Positions 8,683-16,860 of a stretch of 30,062 bases of DNA are shown in pieces (the first letter of the stretch is position 1; every line of letters starts with the position of its first letter). A program made the translations under genes and the position numbers. The stretch is from positions 1 through 30,062 of the IMG/VR virus record IMGVR_UViG_3300025874_000057, one strand, 5' to 3'. The notes under the pieces are model-generated. The model saw only the letters and a program-made list of their open reading frames with translations, searched no databases and was not told the origin of the DNA. This stretch comes from a virus.

Positions 8683-10705
8683 TCAATTCAAGTTTGTTCA
8701 ATTATCTAGTTATACTAGCCCTGTTGTAAGTGAGAATCCTCGCAAGGGATGGGTAGAGTATGGAGATGATAATGATTACTTTCAGTATCTGATAGATCGT
8801 TACAACGGATCTCCTACGAATAATGCAGTAATCTCTGGAGTCATTGATATGATCTTTGGTCAGGGTATTGATGCTACGGATTCGGGTAAGAATCCAGAGG
8901 GATATCTTCAGTTGAGAAAGTTGATTAAGGATTCGGAGTTGAAGAAGGTAATCAATGATTACTATATGCTAGGCAATGGTGCTTTTCAGTTGATCTATAA
9001 TGAGAATAAGAGTAAGATTGTTGAGGTATATCATATGCCTGTGGAGACTCTTAGAGCCGAAATGTGTAATGATGAAGGAGAGGTTGAAGCGTATTTCTAT
9101 GCCTATGATTGGTCTTCTGTTAAATCACAAAAAGGAGTAGAAAGGATTCCTGCTTTTGGTCATGGCGAGAAGGGAGATAAGGTTGAGATTTTATACTTCA
9201 GACCTTATCGCAGTGGTTCTTACTATTATTCTCCTGTTGATTATCAAGGTGCTTTACCTTATGCAGAGTTAGAGGGTGAGGTAGCTAACTACCATATCAA
9301 TAATATCAAGAATGGTCTTGCTCCTAGCATGATCGTGAACTTTAATAATGGAGTCCCTCCAGAGGAGGAAAGAGATAACATTGAATCTCAGATAAAGCAG
9401 AAGTGGGGAGGATCTAGTAATGCAGGGAAGTTCATTCTTTCTTTTAATGATTCTTCAGATTCTGCTGCTTCTATTGAGCCTGTTCAGTTATCAGATGCTC
9501 ATAATCAATATGAGTTCCTATCTAGAGAGAGCCAACAGAAGGTTCTAGTAGGTCATAGAATCACTTCTCCTATGTTATTTGGGGTGAAGGATCAAACAGG
9601 GTTAGGTAATAATGCTGATGAGATTAAAACGGCATTCACCTTGTTTGATAATAGTGTGATCAGACCTAAGCAGAATCAGGTGATAGATGCCTTAGATGAT
9701 ATCCTAGCTTTTAATAATGTTGCTTTGAGTTTATACTTTAAGACTCTTGCTCCTTTGGAGTTCACAGAAGTTGAAGATGTAACGGATCAGAAAACGATAG
9801 AAGAGGAAACAGGAATCAAGAATGATGGTGTTGATGTAATCGCAACTCCAGATAAAGTAGAGGAAGAGTTGATACAGAAAGAAGCATCATATAATGGAGC
9901 GCAGATTGCAGGTGCTATTGACATTATCGCTAAGGTAAGCGAGGGTATCTTGACTCAGGATCAAGCAATCACATTCTTAATTCAGATGCTTCAATTCTCT
10001 CCTGAAGTAGCTAATGCATTATTTACAGGAGATTCCTCTCAGGCTATTACTACGATGATGTCGCAGAAGAAGCACGAGTGTTCTATGGATATACCGAAGG
10101 AGTATGATAGCATGGTTGATGACCTTATCACTTTAGGCGAAGATGTAGATGAAGATCAATGGGAACTAGTAGATGAGCGTGATGTAGACTACGATCAGGA
10201 AGATGCACTAGACTCAACGCTGAAGTTTGCCTCTACTGGTACAGCAAGACCTAACGCTAACAGCGAACAAGATGGAGAGAATGCAGAGGGTACTCAGTTT
10301 TTAGTTCGTTACAGATACGATGGTAGCAAATCACCACAGCGTGAGTTCTGCCGTAAGATGATGACAGCGAACAAAGTCTATCGCAAGGAGGACATCATAG
10401 CTATGGACAACCAAGCTGTGAACGCTGGGTTCGGTGTTAATGGCGCAAGTACCTATTCAATCTGGTTATATAAGGGTGGTGCTAGATGTAAGCACAAGTG
10501 GGTTCGTAGAACCTACATGAGTAAGGGAGGAGTAAGACCTGATGTTAAGAGTCCGAATGCTGAAACAATCAGCACAACGAGAGCAAGACAGAAGGGATTT
10601 AGACCAGAGGCTAATAATGACAAAGTAGCTATAACTCCTAGCAATATGAAGAACAAAGGATTTATTAACCCACCTTCTCAGAAGGATATTCAAGGAGGAA
10701 TATAA
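8672..10705 (+). CDS. Portal protein with C-terminal extra domain
   Basis: Residues 1-390 fit the phage portal family: an early motif around WVEYGDDNDYFQYLIDRY, a stem/clip region with YYMLGNGAFQLIY, and the later GVKDQTGLGNNADEIKTAF stretch. The portal is the ring at the head vertex through which DNA is packed. The remainder (about 390-677) is longer than a simple portal. It has a helical linker (about 400-470) and a terminal domain with Cys motifs (SPQREFCRKMM about 555, and GGARCKHKWV about 600), which resembles domains seen at the ends of head morphogenesis or minor capsid proteins. The gene lies after, not before, the capsid gene. It meets the adaptor gene by a one-base overlap. Confidence 0.8.
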   Translation: MENSQFKFVQLSSYTSPVVSENPRKGWVEYGDDNDYFQYLIDRYNGSPTNNAVISGVIDMIFGQGIDATDSGKNPEGYLQLRKLIKDSELKKVINDYYMLGNGAFQLIYNENKSKIVEVYHMPVETLRAEMCNDEGEVEAYFYAYDWSSVKSQKGVERIPAFGHGEKGDKVEILYFRPYRSGSYYYSPVDYQGALPYAELEGEVANYHINNIKNGLAPSMIVNFNNGVPPEEERDNIESQIKQKWGGSSNAGKFILSFNDSSDSAASIEPVQLSDAHNQYEFLSRESQQKVLVGHRITSPMLFGVKDQTGLGNNADEIKTAFTLFDNSVIRPKQNQVIDALDDILAFNNVALSLYFKTLAPLEFTEVEDVTDQKTIEEETGIKNDGVDVIATPDKVEEELIQKEASYNGAQIAGAIDIIAKVSEGILTQDQAITFLIQMLQFSPEVANALFTGDSSQAITTMMSQKKHECSMDIPKEYDSMVDDLITLGEDVDEDQWELVDERDVDYDQEDALDSTLKFASTGTARPNANSEQDGENAEGTQFLVRYRYDGSKSPQREFCRKMMTANKVYRKEDIIAMDNQAVNAGFGVNGASTYSIWLYKGGARCKHKWVRRTYMSKGGVRPDVKSPNAETISTTRARQKGFRPEANNDKVAITPSNMKNKGFINPPSQKDIQGGI

Positions 10706-11205
10706 TGGCTCAGATACTATTTGTCAGCCCTGCTGATGTTATAAAGAGAACAGGGATCAACGGCAATGTTGATCGTGATCAGATGATTCAGTTTATTAAG
10801 ATTGCTCAGGATATTCATGTGCAGGGGATCTTAGGAACTAGGTTGTTTGATAAGTTGAAATCAGATATTTCAGCAGGGAATATACCTAGCAATTATCAGA
10901 GCCTTCTAGATGATTATATTCAGGATATGGTAATCCACTATGCAGCGGTAGAGATATTGCCTTACATCCATTATAAGGTAGCAAATGGAGGCATCTATAC
11001 GAAGGGATCTGAGAATGGAACGAATGTTACAAAGGAGGAGTTAGATTACTTGGTACAGAAGGAGCGAGATATAGCGGAGCATTATGCTAGGAGATTTGTG
11101 GATCATATGAGTTTCAATAATGCGTTATATCCTGAGTACAATCAGAATAATAATGATGATATGTATCCTAGTAAGAATCAAAATTTTGCAGGTTGGGTTC
11201 TGTAA
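10705..11205 (+). CDS. Head-tail adaptor (connector) protein
   Basis: A 166-residue, mostly helical protein directly after the portal, starting MAQILFVSPADVIKRTGING and with LGTRLFDKLKSDI. It matches the DUF6712-type adaptor family that docks under the portal. Length is typical. The frame ends with TAA at 11205, but the -1 frame stays open from 11175 to a TGA at 11279 that overlaps the next ATG, with a possible slippery A-AAT-TTT at 11181-11187. A C-terminal extension by frameshift, or an indel, is therefore possible. Confidence 0.72.
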   Translation: MAQILFVSPADVIKRTGINGNVDRDQMIQFIKIAQDIHVQGILGTRLFDKLKSDISAGNIPSNYQSLLDDYIQDMVIHYAAVEILPYIHYKVANGGIYTKGSENGTNVTKEELDYLVQKERDIAEHYARRFVDHMSFNNALYPEYNQNNNDDMYPSKNQNFAGWVL

Positions 11206-11275
11206 AGAATACATATAAGCCTAAACAGGCTAACATCCAGAAGTTGAAGAAGTACCTCATGAAAAAGAATAAGAA

Positions 11276-12112
11276 ATGAGTAACAATATAAATTGGGGAA
11301 AGATATATGAGTCTACTGCTTGGGGTAGTGGGGTTACAGATAACAACATCTCTTGGGGTAAGTCATATGCTGATTTAGCAGGAGGTGGTGGTTTTGATGC
11401 GGACTATCAAGCGGTGTTAGATTATGCTACAACGCAAGGATATACGCTACCAAGTGCTTCACAACAAACCTTGCAGAATACGCTTGTAACGGATTTGAAA
11501 ACGGCTGGTGTTTGGAGTAAATTAGACACTTTTGTGATATTTGCTACTGATGGCGATAGTGACTTTGCGTTGATTGATTGGAAGCGATTAACTGATTATA
11601 CTGCGGTGAATAGTCCTACTTTTACGATAAATGTAGGTTTTAATACAAATGGCACATCATCATATATTAATGCAAATTATAATCCATCAACATCGGCAGT
11701 TAATTATTTATTAAATGATGCGTGTTTTGGAACTGGTGGTAATTTATTGACTACATCAAATTTATTAGGCACAAACCTTGCTCGTGGCAATATGCGCGGT
11801 ACTGCATCAAATTTCAATGGAATAAATTCTAATAATTCAATAGGCAATACTTTGCCATTCACAAGTCAAACAGCAGTTCTATGGCACGATAGAAATTCAT
11901 CTTCTTTTTATAGAAGGATGCAAAATGATGCAGAATTAGAAAGTGTTGCGCAAATATCTTCACAACTTCCTAATATTTATGAGATAATGAGGTATCCATT
12001 TGGCTACGCAACTACAAGCGATAAATTTGCATACTTTTTTGCGGGAGCGTCTTTATATAATGAAAGAGCGGATTTTTCCAATGCTATTAACTCTTATATG
12101 GCAAATATATGA
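11276..12112 (+). CDS. Putative tail fibre/receptor-binding protein, 278 aa
   Basis: The N-terminus has two copies of an INWGK-like short repeat (NINWGKIYEST, NISWGKSYADL), then a conserved stretch (YQAVLDYATTQGYTLPS, then WSKLDTFVIFATDGDSDFALIDW) that I know from fibre/adsorption proteins of Bacteroidota phages. The C-terminal half (about 130-278) is Asn/Ser/Thr-rich and beta-rich, as in receptor-binding domains. No GATC occurs here although the flanking genes are rich in it, which suggests this gene has a separate history. It is joined to the next gene by an ATGA overlap. Confidence 0.62.
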   Translation: MSNNINWGKIYESTAWGSGVTDNNISWGKSYADLAGGGGFDADYQAVLDYATTQGYTLPSASQQTLQNTLVTDLKTAGVWSKLDTFVIFATDGDSDFALIDWKRLTDYTAVNSPTFTINVGFNTNGTSSYINANYNPSTSAVNYLLNDACFGTGGNLLTTSNLLGTNLARGNMRGTASNFNGINSNNSIGNTLPFTSQTAVLWHDRNSSSFYRRMQNDAELESVAQISSQLPNIYEIMRYPFGYATTSDKFAYFFAGASLYNERADFSNAINSYMANI

Positions 12113-12318
12113 TAGTCCTACATCCAAATACAACACAATACAACAACTTAAACGGCTATCGTTATAAATCAAGTGAACTATTATTTGTTAAAGATGGCAA
12201 TGACAATTGGATTGTAGGTACTGCGGTATTGAATGATTCTGCCTTTGCAGCAATACACGACCAATTAAACCAATTGGAGCGCATCACTTATGTGCCTGTT
12301 CCAGAGCCTGAATTATGA
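12109..12318 (+). CDS. Small protein in fibre module, 69 aa
   Basis: A 69-residue protein in ATGA overlap with the fibre gene and again with the following gene. The sequence is polar and ends in a Pro/Glu-rich tail (VPVPEPEL). No recognised family, signal or membrane segment. By position it could be a fibre assembly factor or a small structural subunit. This is inference only. Confidence 0.6.
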   Translation: MIVLHPNTTQYNNLNGYRYKSSELLFVKDGNDNWIVGTAVLNDSAFAAIHDQLNQLERITYVPVPEPEL

Positions 12319-12677
12319 TAACGAGGAAATACGAGTTTATAGATGAGGCAGCAGCAGATGCTGCTATAGACATTCTACGAGATGAGGAAGGAAACCTCAC
12401 AGAGAATGTAGTCAAGTTAGGATACCTTGTCACGACTCCTGCTACCTATGATGAAGAAGGAAACGAACTAACTATCGTAAGTGAGAAATATGCGGTAGAT
12501 GTGCATTGGAGTAACAGACCTAATCAAGACTGGCAGCAGTATCTCGTATGGGTTACACCGATGGGTATCCATTCTTTTGGTAGTTCAAGTTCAAGAGATG
12601 AATACGCATTAGCTTACTGCATCTTATACCCTAACTCAACTTACTGCAACCCACCAGATGAAGAAGACACCGAGTAG
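12315..12677 (+). CDS. Hypothetical protein in fibre module, 120 aa
   Basis: A 120-residue acidic protein with an alternating N-terminal half and a conserved-looking C-terminal phrase (WVTPMGIHSFGSSSSRDEYA) followed by two Cys residues. No catalytic motif. Both ends overlap neighbours (4 and 20 bases), so it is translated within the fibre cluster. A role in fibre assembly or adsorption is plausible but not shown. Confidence 0.6.
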   Translation: MITRKYEFIDEAAADAAIDILRDEEGNLTENVVKLGYLVTTPATYDEEGNELTIVSEKYAVDVHWSNRPNQDWQQYLVWVTPMGIHSFGSSSSRDEYALAYCILYPNSTYCNPPDEEDTE

Positions 12678-13191
12678 AACATCTCCAAAGGGAGGAAAGA
12701 GAGCCTGTTTATGTAAGGATAGCAATACTTATTCTATTAAGTGTTGTGATGGATCTCTATGGGCTCAGGGTGTTGGTGTTTCTTTAGATACTCAGCCTCC
12801 TGTGGGTTATACCATAGAATGGAATCAATCAGTTATAGACTTCCAGAATTATACAAGTGCTTCTTTTCATATTGGTAATGGTCAGGCTCAAGCGTATTGC
12901 TATTATACGATTACTGATGTTAATGATCAGATCCTGATAGGATCAGTGAACTTAGGTAATAATACGGAGTTGGATGTTCCTGTTGATGTAACAGGACTTG
13001 CTGATGGGACATTAACTCTTTCAGCATATCTCGCTGATCCGTTTGAGGGTGTAACTATTACGAGGGACATAGAGAAGATAGTTGAGACATCGGAATATGT
13101 TTATAGTCTACAGGCGAGAATGGATGTGTTTGAGGGTGAGGACTGCGTATATGCAGCGTTAAATGAATTGGTAGCGATAGAAATAGTATAG
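12658..13191 (+). CDS. Putative virion protein with Cys-rich N-terminus, 177 aa
   Basis: The N-terminus is basic and Cys-rich (RACLCKD, YSIKCCDGSLWAQGVG), a phrase I recognise from small proteins next to fibre genes in Bacteroidota phages. The rest (about 45-177) reads as a beta-sandwich of Ig or fibronectin type. GATC sites are present here (for example near 12747 and 12930), unlike the genes on either side, so it appears native to the phage backbone. It probably contributes to the adsorption apparatus. Confidence 0.55.
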   Translation: MKKTPSRTSPKGGKRACLCKDSNTYSIKCCDGSLWAQGVGVSLDTQPPVGYTIEWNQSVIDFQNYTSASFHIGNGQAQAYCYYTITDVNDQILIGSVNLGNNTELDVPVDVTGLADGTLTLSAYLADPFEGVTITRDIEKIVETSEYVYSLQARMDVFEGEDCVYAALNELVAIEIV

Positions 13192-13193
13192 AT

Positions 13194-14954
13194 ATGGCGA
13201 ATGCATTAGAGGCAGCGAGTTTGGTAATGATACCGAGTGGCTATGAGGATGGTACATTGGGTAGCTTGAAGCCTACGGATGGTAGTGGAGACTTTACCTT
13301 CAGTAGAGGCAGCAATTTAAGTGCTACGAGGATTAATGAGCAGGGCTATATAGAGAAGGGGTATGAGAACTTGTTGTTGCAGAGTAATACTTTTTCGGAT
13401 GCTGCTTGGTCTCAAAGCGGTACAACAATAACAAGTGGTCAAAGCGGATACGATGGTTCTTCGGATGCTTGGGAAATAGGAAGAGACGGAGGTAGCGGTT
13501 TAGCATTTATAAATCAAGTAATTTCCGCTACTGCTCTACAAACATTTAGTATTTACGCAAAAGCAAATACTGAAGATTGGATTTTTTTACAAGTCGCTGC
13601 TACTGGTGGCGGTGCTGGATATTTTGATTTAGCGAACGGAACTTCAGGCAGTACGAGTGGTATTGATTCATCTATTGATAGTATTGGCGATGGATGGTAT
13701 AGAATACAAATTGTATTTAATAGTACAACAAGCGGAAGTATTAGAATCTTTGTTGCGTCAGCAAACGGAAACCTCACGACAACTGGCTCAATCTACATCC
13801 AAGATGCAATGCTCAATCAAGGATTAGTAGCCTATCCCTATATAGAGACTACTACTGCTCCTGTAGCAGGAGGGATACTTGAGGATATGCCGAGATTAGA
13901 TTATTCTAATGGTTCGTGTCCTTCTTTATTGCTTGAACCGAGTAGGACTAACCTTATAACGCAGTCGGAGTATCCAGAGGGTAATCAGTTTTTTAATAAT
14001 TTAAATGCAGATTACAATGCTACGACAAGCCCAGAAGGCATACAAAATGCAACAAGAATAACTGCAACAGGAACGGGTACTCATCAATATGGAAATTATC
14101 CAGTGGTATCATCTGGTGTTGGTGTTGTAGGTAGTGTATTTGTCAAAGCAGATGCAACCGAATATGTACAATTATACTTCGGTGGCGGACCAGCAAGCGG
14201 TTCACCTTATGCAAACTTTTTTATTGGAAATAATCCAAGTGTTGAGCAAGAGAGAGACTTGACAGCATCAATTGAAGATTATGGCAATGGATGGTTGAGA
14301 TTGATTATAAAACAAACCACTGATGCAAGTGGAGGTATCACATTTGCGGTGATGCCTATCCCTAATGGCACAACAAATAGGTCAGCAAGTTATACTGCAA
14401 ACGGAGAAAGTATTTTTACTTATGGCTTACAAGTTGAGCAAGATGCGACCTATCCCACAAGTTACATACCTACCTATGGGGTAAGTCAAACGAGGTTGAG
14501 TGATGTTTGTGGTGGTGCGGGTGATGCTGAAACATTCAATGATAATGAAGGTGTTTTATACGCTGAAATATCTGTATTAGCGAACGATGGCACTTTTAGA
14601 AATATAAGTGTTAGCAACGGCACTTTTAGTCAAGCGATTCGTATATATTACCGAAACAATGATGACGAAATAACCATTTTTTTAAATAGCGATTCAGGTG
14701 GTAGTACAACAATTTCAATCCCAAGCGCAACAGATTACATAAAGTTGGTCGTAAAATATGATACAGACACAATTAAAATTTTTATCAATGGCGTTTTAGA
14801 AGATACTTTATCCTCACTGATAATGCCAACGGGATTGCAACAATTAGATTTTAGCAGGGCTGGTTCACTTCCTTTTTACGGAAATACAAAACAACTTCTT
14901 TACTTCCCAACTGCCCTATCCGATAGTGAGTGTATAGCCCTAACAACGATATGA
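13194..14954 (+). CDS. Tail spike/fibre with two carbohydrate-binding-like domains and a LamG-like domain
   Basis: A 586-residue protein built of repeats. After a leader with FTFSRGSNLSATRIN come two related beta-sandwich modules: about 55-215 (starting GYENLLLQSNTFSDAAW, ending near LVAYPYIETT) and about 245-435 (starting PSRTNLITQSEYPEG, ending near YPTSYIPTYG). Each has the GDGWYR or GNGWLR Trp motif of phage spike or CBM-like domains. The last 140 residues resemble a LamG/concanavalin-like lectin (IKIFINGVLEDTLSS). This layout points to binding of cell-surface glycans. The gene has no GATC site over 1.76 kb and differs in codon use from its neighbours, in keeping with exchange of host-range genes. 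Confidence 0.75.
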   Translation: MANALEAASLVMIPSGYEDGTLGSLKPTDGSGDFTFSRGSNLSATRINEQGYIEKGYENLLLQSNTFSDAAWSQSGTTITSGQSGYDGSSDAWEIGRDGGSGLAFINQVISATALQTFSIYAKANTEDWIFLQVAATGGGAGYFDLANGTSGSTSGIDSSIDSIGDGWYRIQIVFNSTTSGSIRIFVASANGNLTTTGSIYIQDAMLNQGLVAYPYIETTTAPVAGGILEDMPRLDYSNGSCPSLLLEPSRTNLITQSEYPEGNQFFNNLNADYNATTSPEGIQNATRITATGTGTHQYGNYPVVSSGVGVVGSVFVKADATEYVQLYFGGGPASGSPYANFFIGNNPSVEQERDLTASIEDYGNGWLRLIIKQTTDASGGITFAVMPIPNGTTNRSASYTANGESIFTYGLQVEQDATYPTSYIPTYGVSQTRLSDVCGGAGDAETFNDNEGVLYAEISVLANDGTFRNISVSNGTFSQAIRIYYRNNDDEITIFLNSDSGGSTTISIPSATDYIKLVVKYDTDTIKIFINGVLEDTLSSLIMPTGLQQLDFSRAGSLPFYGNTKQLLYFPTALSDSECIALTTI

Positions 14955-14983
14955 TGCTATGTGCGTTATTTCAATATAAGAAT

Positions 14984-15433
14984 ATGAAGTTAAGTAAGAA
15001 TCTAACATTAGGGGAAGCGACTAAGAGTGCTACTGCTATTAAGAATGGTATCAGTAACAAACCTAGTGGTGAGCATCTTTCTAATCTGATCCAGATAGCG
15101 AGGAAGATCTTTCAACCTGTGAGAGATTACTTCAATGAGCCTATTAATGTGAGTTCAGGATATAGATCTCAGGCATTGAATGATCTGATCGGTGGTGCTT
15201 CAGGATCTCAGCATTCAAAAGGTGAGGCTTTAGATCTTGATGGATCGGTAGAGAACTCTTTGATTTTTGAATATATCAAGAACCATCTAGAGTTTGATCA
15301 ACTTATCTGGGAGTTTGGAGATGATGAGAACCCTGATTGGGTTCATGTCTCTTATAAGTCAGAGAATAATAGAGGAGAGGTTCTACAAGCCGTAAGGCAG
15401 AATGGAAGAGTAATCTACAAAAGATGGGGTTAA
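14984..15433 (+). CDS. Endolysin, peptidase M15A-like (D-Ala-D-Ala type)
   Basis: A 149-residue zinc peptidase expected to cut peptide cross-links in the cell wall during lysis. The M15 signature is clear: SSGYRS (about 57-62), a zinc-binding His and Asp in SQHSKGEALDLD (H77, D84), and the third ligand in DWVHVSY (H121). I chose the ATG at 14984, giving MKLSKNLTLGEAT, because family members begin there. An in-frame ATG further upstream would add about 18 residues and overlap the spike gene. No signal peptide, so it needs the holin. It starts the lysis cassette and overlaps the next gene by 10 bases. Confidence 0.88.
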   Translation: MKLSKNLTLGEATKSATAIKNGISNKPSGEHLSNLIQIARKIFQPVRDYFNEPINVSSGYRSQALNDLIGGASGSQHSKGEALDLDGSVENSLIFEYIKNHLEFDQLIWEFGDDENPDWVHVSYKSENNRGEVLQAVRQNGRVIYKRWG

Positions 15434-15795
15434 AGAGAGCAAAAAATATATTCCTGTATTCAGATTCTGAGCCTAATGAGATCCTGATCTCGTTATGTCA
15501 TTTGATTTGCTTACCATTGAGCATATGTGCTGAGTATGAAGATCCTAACTATTGGCTTATTCTAGGAGCGTTATTCATTGGAGGATATCAGCTATGGGCA
15601 GTGGTCTATTCAGGATCATTGAAAAATAGACTAAGAGCCGTTAAGTTGGCTTCTTTAATTGCATTGGCTACTATCATTAACTTATCTATGGTAGGTCTAA
15701 TGGAGGGAAGTAGAACAGGATGGATTATTATCTTTTTGTTCGCCTGCTGGAATGTGGTAAGGGTACAAAAGGAAAACATAGCACGAAATGGATAG
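15424..15795 (+). CDS. Four-helix membrane protein, holin candidate
   Basis: A 123-residue integral membrane protein with about four hydrophobic segments (near 20-38, 44-63, 73-94 and 99-115), an N-terminal charged cap (MGLKRAKNIFLYSDSEPNE) and a basic end. It lies right after the endolysin, overlapping it by 10 bases. It resembles a common membrane protein of Bacteroidota phages found in this place. The holin function (inner membrane pore for endolysin) is inferred from topology and position. Two other membrane proteins downstream are rival candidates. Confidence 0.65.
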   Translation: MGLKRAKNIFLYSDSEPNEILISLCHLICLPLSICAEYEDPNYWLILGALFIGGYQLWAVVYSGSLKNRLRAVKLASLIALATIINLSMVGLMEGSRTGWIIIFLFACWNVVRVQKENIARNG

Positions 15796-16069
15796 TCAGG
15801 TAATAATCACGATAGGCACAATACTTGCGAGTGCTGGTATATGGAAATTTTTAGAGTTTAGGCTCAAGCTTAAAACAGACTACAAAAAAGAATCGGTGCA
15901 GAATAGTGATGGTGTCCAGTATCGTGATGATCTGAAGAATAGAGTTGCGAGATTGGAGCAGTTGTTAGAGGAGAGCAATACGAAGGTCTTAGAACTTACT
16001 GCTGAGGTTCATGCCCTGCGCACTGAGGTTGGTTTCTTGAAGAAGGAAAATGATAGATTAAGAGGATGA
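15788..16069 (+). CDS. Membrane-anchored coiled-coil protein in lysis cassette
   Basis: 93 residues: an N-terminal transmembrane segment (about 4-21), a short basic patch (KLKTDYKKE), and a heptad-rich coiled coil from about 47 to 93 (RVARLEQLLEESNTKV). The layout fits a holin accessory or an inner-membrane spanin-like subunit, with the coiled coil in the periplasm or cytoplasm depending on orientation. It overlaps both neighbours (8 and 4 bases), so it is translated with the lysis genes. Confidence 0.65.
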   Translation: MDSQVIITIGTILASAGIWKFLEFRLKLKTDYKKESVQNSDGVQYRDDLKNRVARLEQLLEESNTKVLELTAEVHALRTEVGFLKKENDRLRG

Positions 16070-16233
16070 TAGATAGAGTTTTTAAGAGTTGGAAGAGTAC
16101 CTTAGCAGGAGTGATCTTATTTGCTTCTGGAATGGTTCTAGTAGGAATTGAGAAAGCGACATTAACTGAAGCAGGTGCGTTCTTTGGAATCGCATTTGTA
16201 TTATTCTTCACTAAAGAGAAAACAAATGAATGA
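16066..16233 (+). CDS. Small membrane protein, 55 aa, holin-like
   Basis: ATG in ATGA overlap with the coiled-coil gene, and a frame of 55 codons. The product has a basic start (MIDRVFKSWKST), a strong hydrophobic segment (LAGVILFASGMVLVGIE), an amphipathic turn (KATLTEAGAFF) and a second hydrophobic stretch before a basic end. This two-segment hairpin resembles small class II-type holins seen in Bacteroidota phages. It is a good second candidate for the holin or an antiholin. Confidence 0.65.
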   Translation: MIDRVFKSWKSTLAGVILFASGMVLVGIEKATLTEAGAFFGIAFVLFFTKEKTNE

Positions 16234-16351
16234 CACTGATTTCGGATTTTCAGATGCCTTTGAGGATTTCGTAGATGAACTAACTAATGATAAGGCGAAT
16301 GATAAAGCCTGTTCAATAGACAATCCAGATTGCGAAGCATGTGGGAGTTAA
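16226..16351 (+). CDS. Small acidic protein with Cys-rich end, 41 aa
   Basis: An open frame overlapping the membrane protein before it by 8 bases and the spanin gene after it by 13. The product is acidic (FSDAFEDFVDEL) and ends with three Cys (CSIDNPDCEACGS). No known family. The tight overlaps on both sides support translation, but it is short and the call rests on context. Confidence 0.5.
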   Translation: MNDTDFGFSDAFEDFVDELTNDKANDKACSIDNPDCEACGS

Positions 16352-16758
16352 TAAAAACAAGAGCAGTTCTGATAGGGCTGCTTTTTTTACTTCAGGGATG
16401 TGGTGCGAGGTATCACCTCAATCGTGCTATTGCGAAAGATCCAAGAATCCTAGATTCAGTTGCCCTGAAAGTGGACACTCTGATCATAACTCAAAAAGAA
16501 GAGGTTAGAGACACTTTAATTCTTCAGAAGATAGATACTATCACTTTAGAGAGAAACGGCATTAGAATTGATCTGAGACGGGTTTATGATACTATAGAGG
16601 TTGATGTTCAATGTCCAAGTGATACTATCAGGATCTCCAAAGAGATCAGAGTACCTCAGGTTGTCTATCAGGAAAAGAACTTTGATAGGAAGTATCTATA
16701 TCTCTTGATTATCTCAATAATCCTTTATACCTTCGGTCTTATTAAGTTACTTAAGTAA
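16339..16758 (+). CDS. Unimolecular spanin (lipoprotein with C-terminal membrane helix)
   Basis: A 139-residue protein with a basic start, a hydrophobic signal segment and a lipobox-like LLQGC (Cys near residue 20), so lipidation and outer membrane anchoring are expected. The periplasmic part (about 25-110) is beta-rich with alternating VDTLII/RDTLIL-type strands. A C-terminal hydrophobic helix (about 118-137, YLLIISIILYTFGLI) would sit in the inner membrane. Lipobox plus C-terminal helix is the layout of u-spanins, which fuse the two membranes in the last step of lysis of Gram-negative cells. The ATG at 16339 is preferred over an in-frame TTG nine bases upstream. Confidence 0.75.
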   Translation: MWELIKTRAVLIGLLFLLQGCGARYHLNRAIAKDPRILDSVALKVDTLIITQKEEVRDTLILQKIDTITLERNGIRIDLRRVYDTIEVDVQCPSDTIRISKEIRVPQVVYQEKNFDRKYLYLLIISIILYTFGLIKLLK

Positions 16759-16850
16759 GTATACTATATATATATATTACTCTGTAAGAGTAATTAATTA
16801 CAATTAAATACTTATTATACTTATAAGTAATAATCTCTTTCAGAGATTTA
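16747..16850. promoter_or_regulatory. AT-rich region with four inverted repeats (origin or control region candidate)
   Basis: Between the lysis and early gene modules lie four dyads in about 100 bp: the 12-bp palindrome TTACTTAAGTAA (16747-16758, including the spanin stop codon); ATTACTC/GAGTAAT (16776-16782 with 16788-16794); TACTTAT/ATAAGTA (16809-16815 with 16823-16829); and AATCTCT/AGAGATT (16832-16838 with 16842-16848). An alternating AT tract (16765-16776) sits between the first two. No T-run follows the last dyad, so it is not a + strand terminator. It could be an origin, an operator array, or the early promoter region. Confidence 0.5.
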
Positions 16851-16860
16851 AAAAAAAATA

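Noticed and set aside
16831-16860. AATCTCT/AGAGATT dyad followed by an A-run as a terminator
   Set aside because: On the + strand an A-run follows instead of Ts, and on the - strand the Ts precede the hairpin, so neither direction fits.
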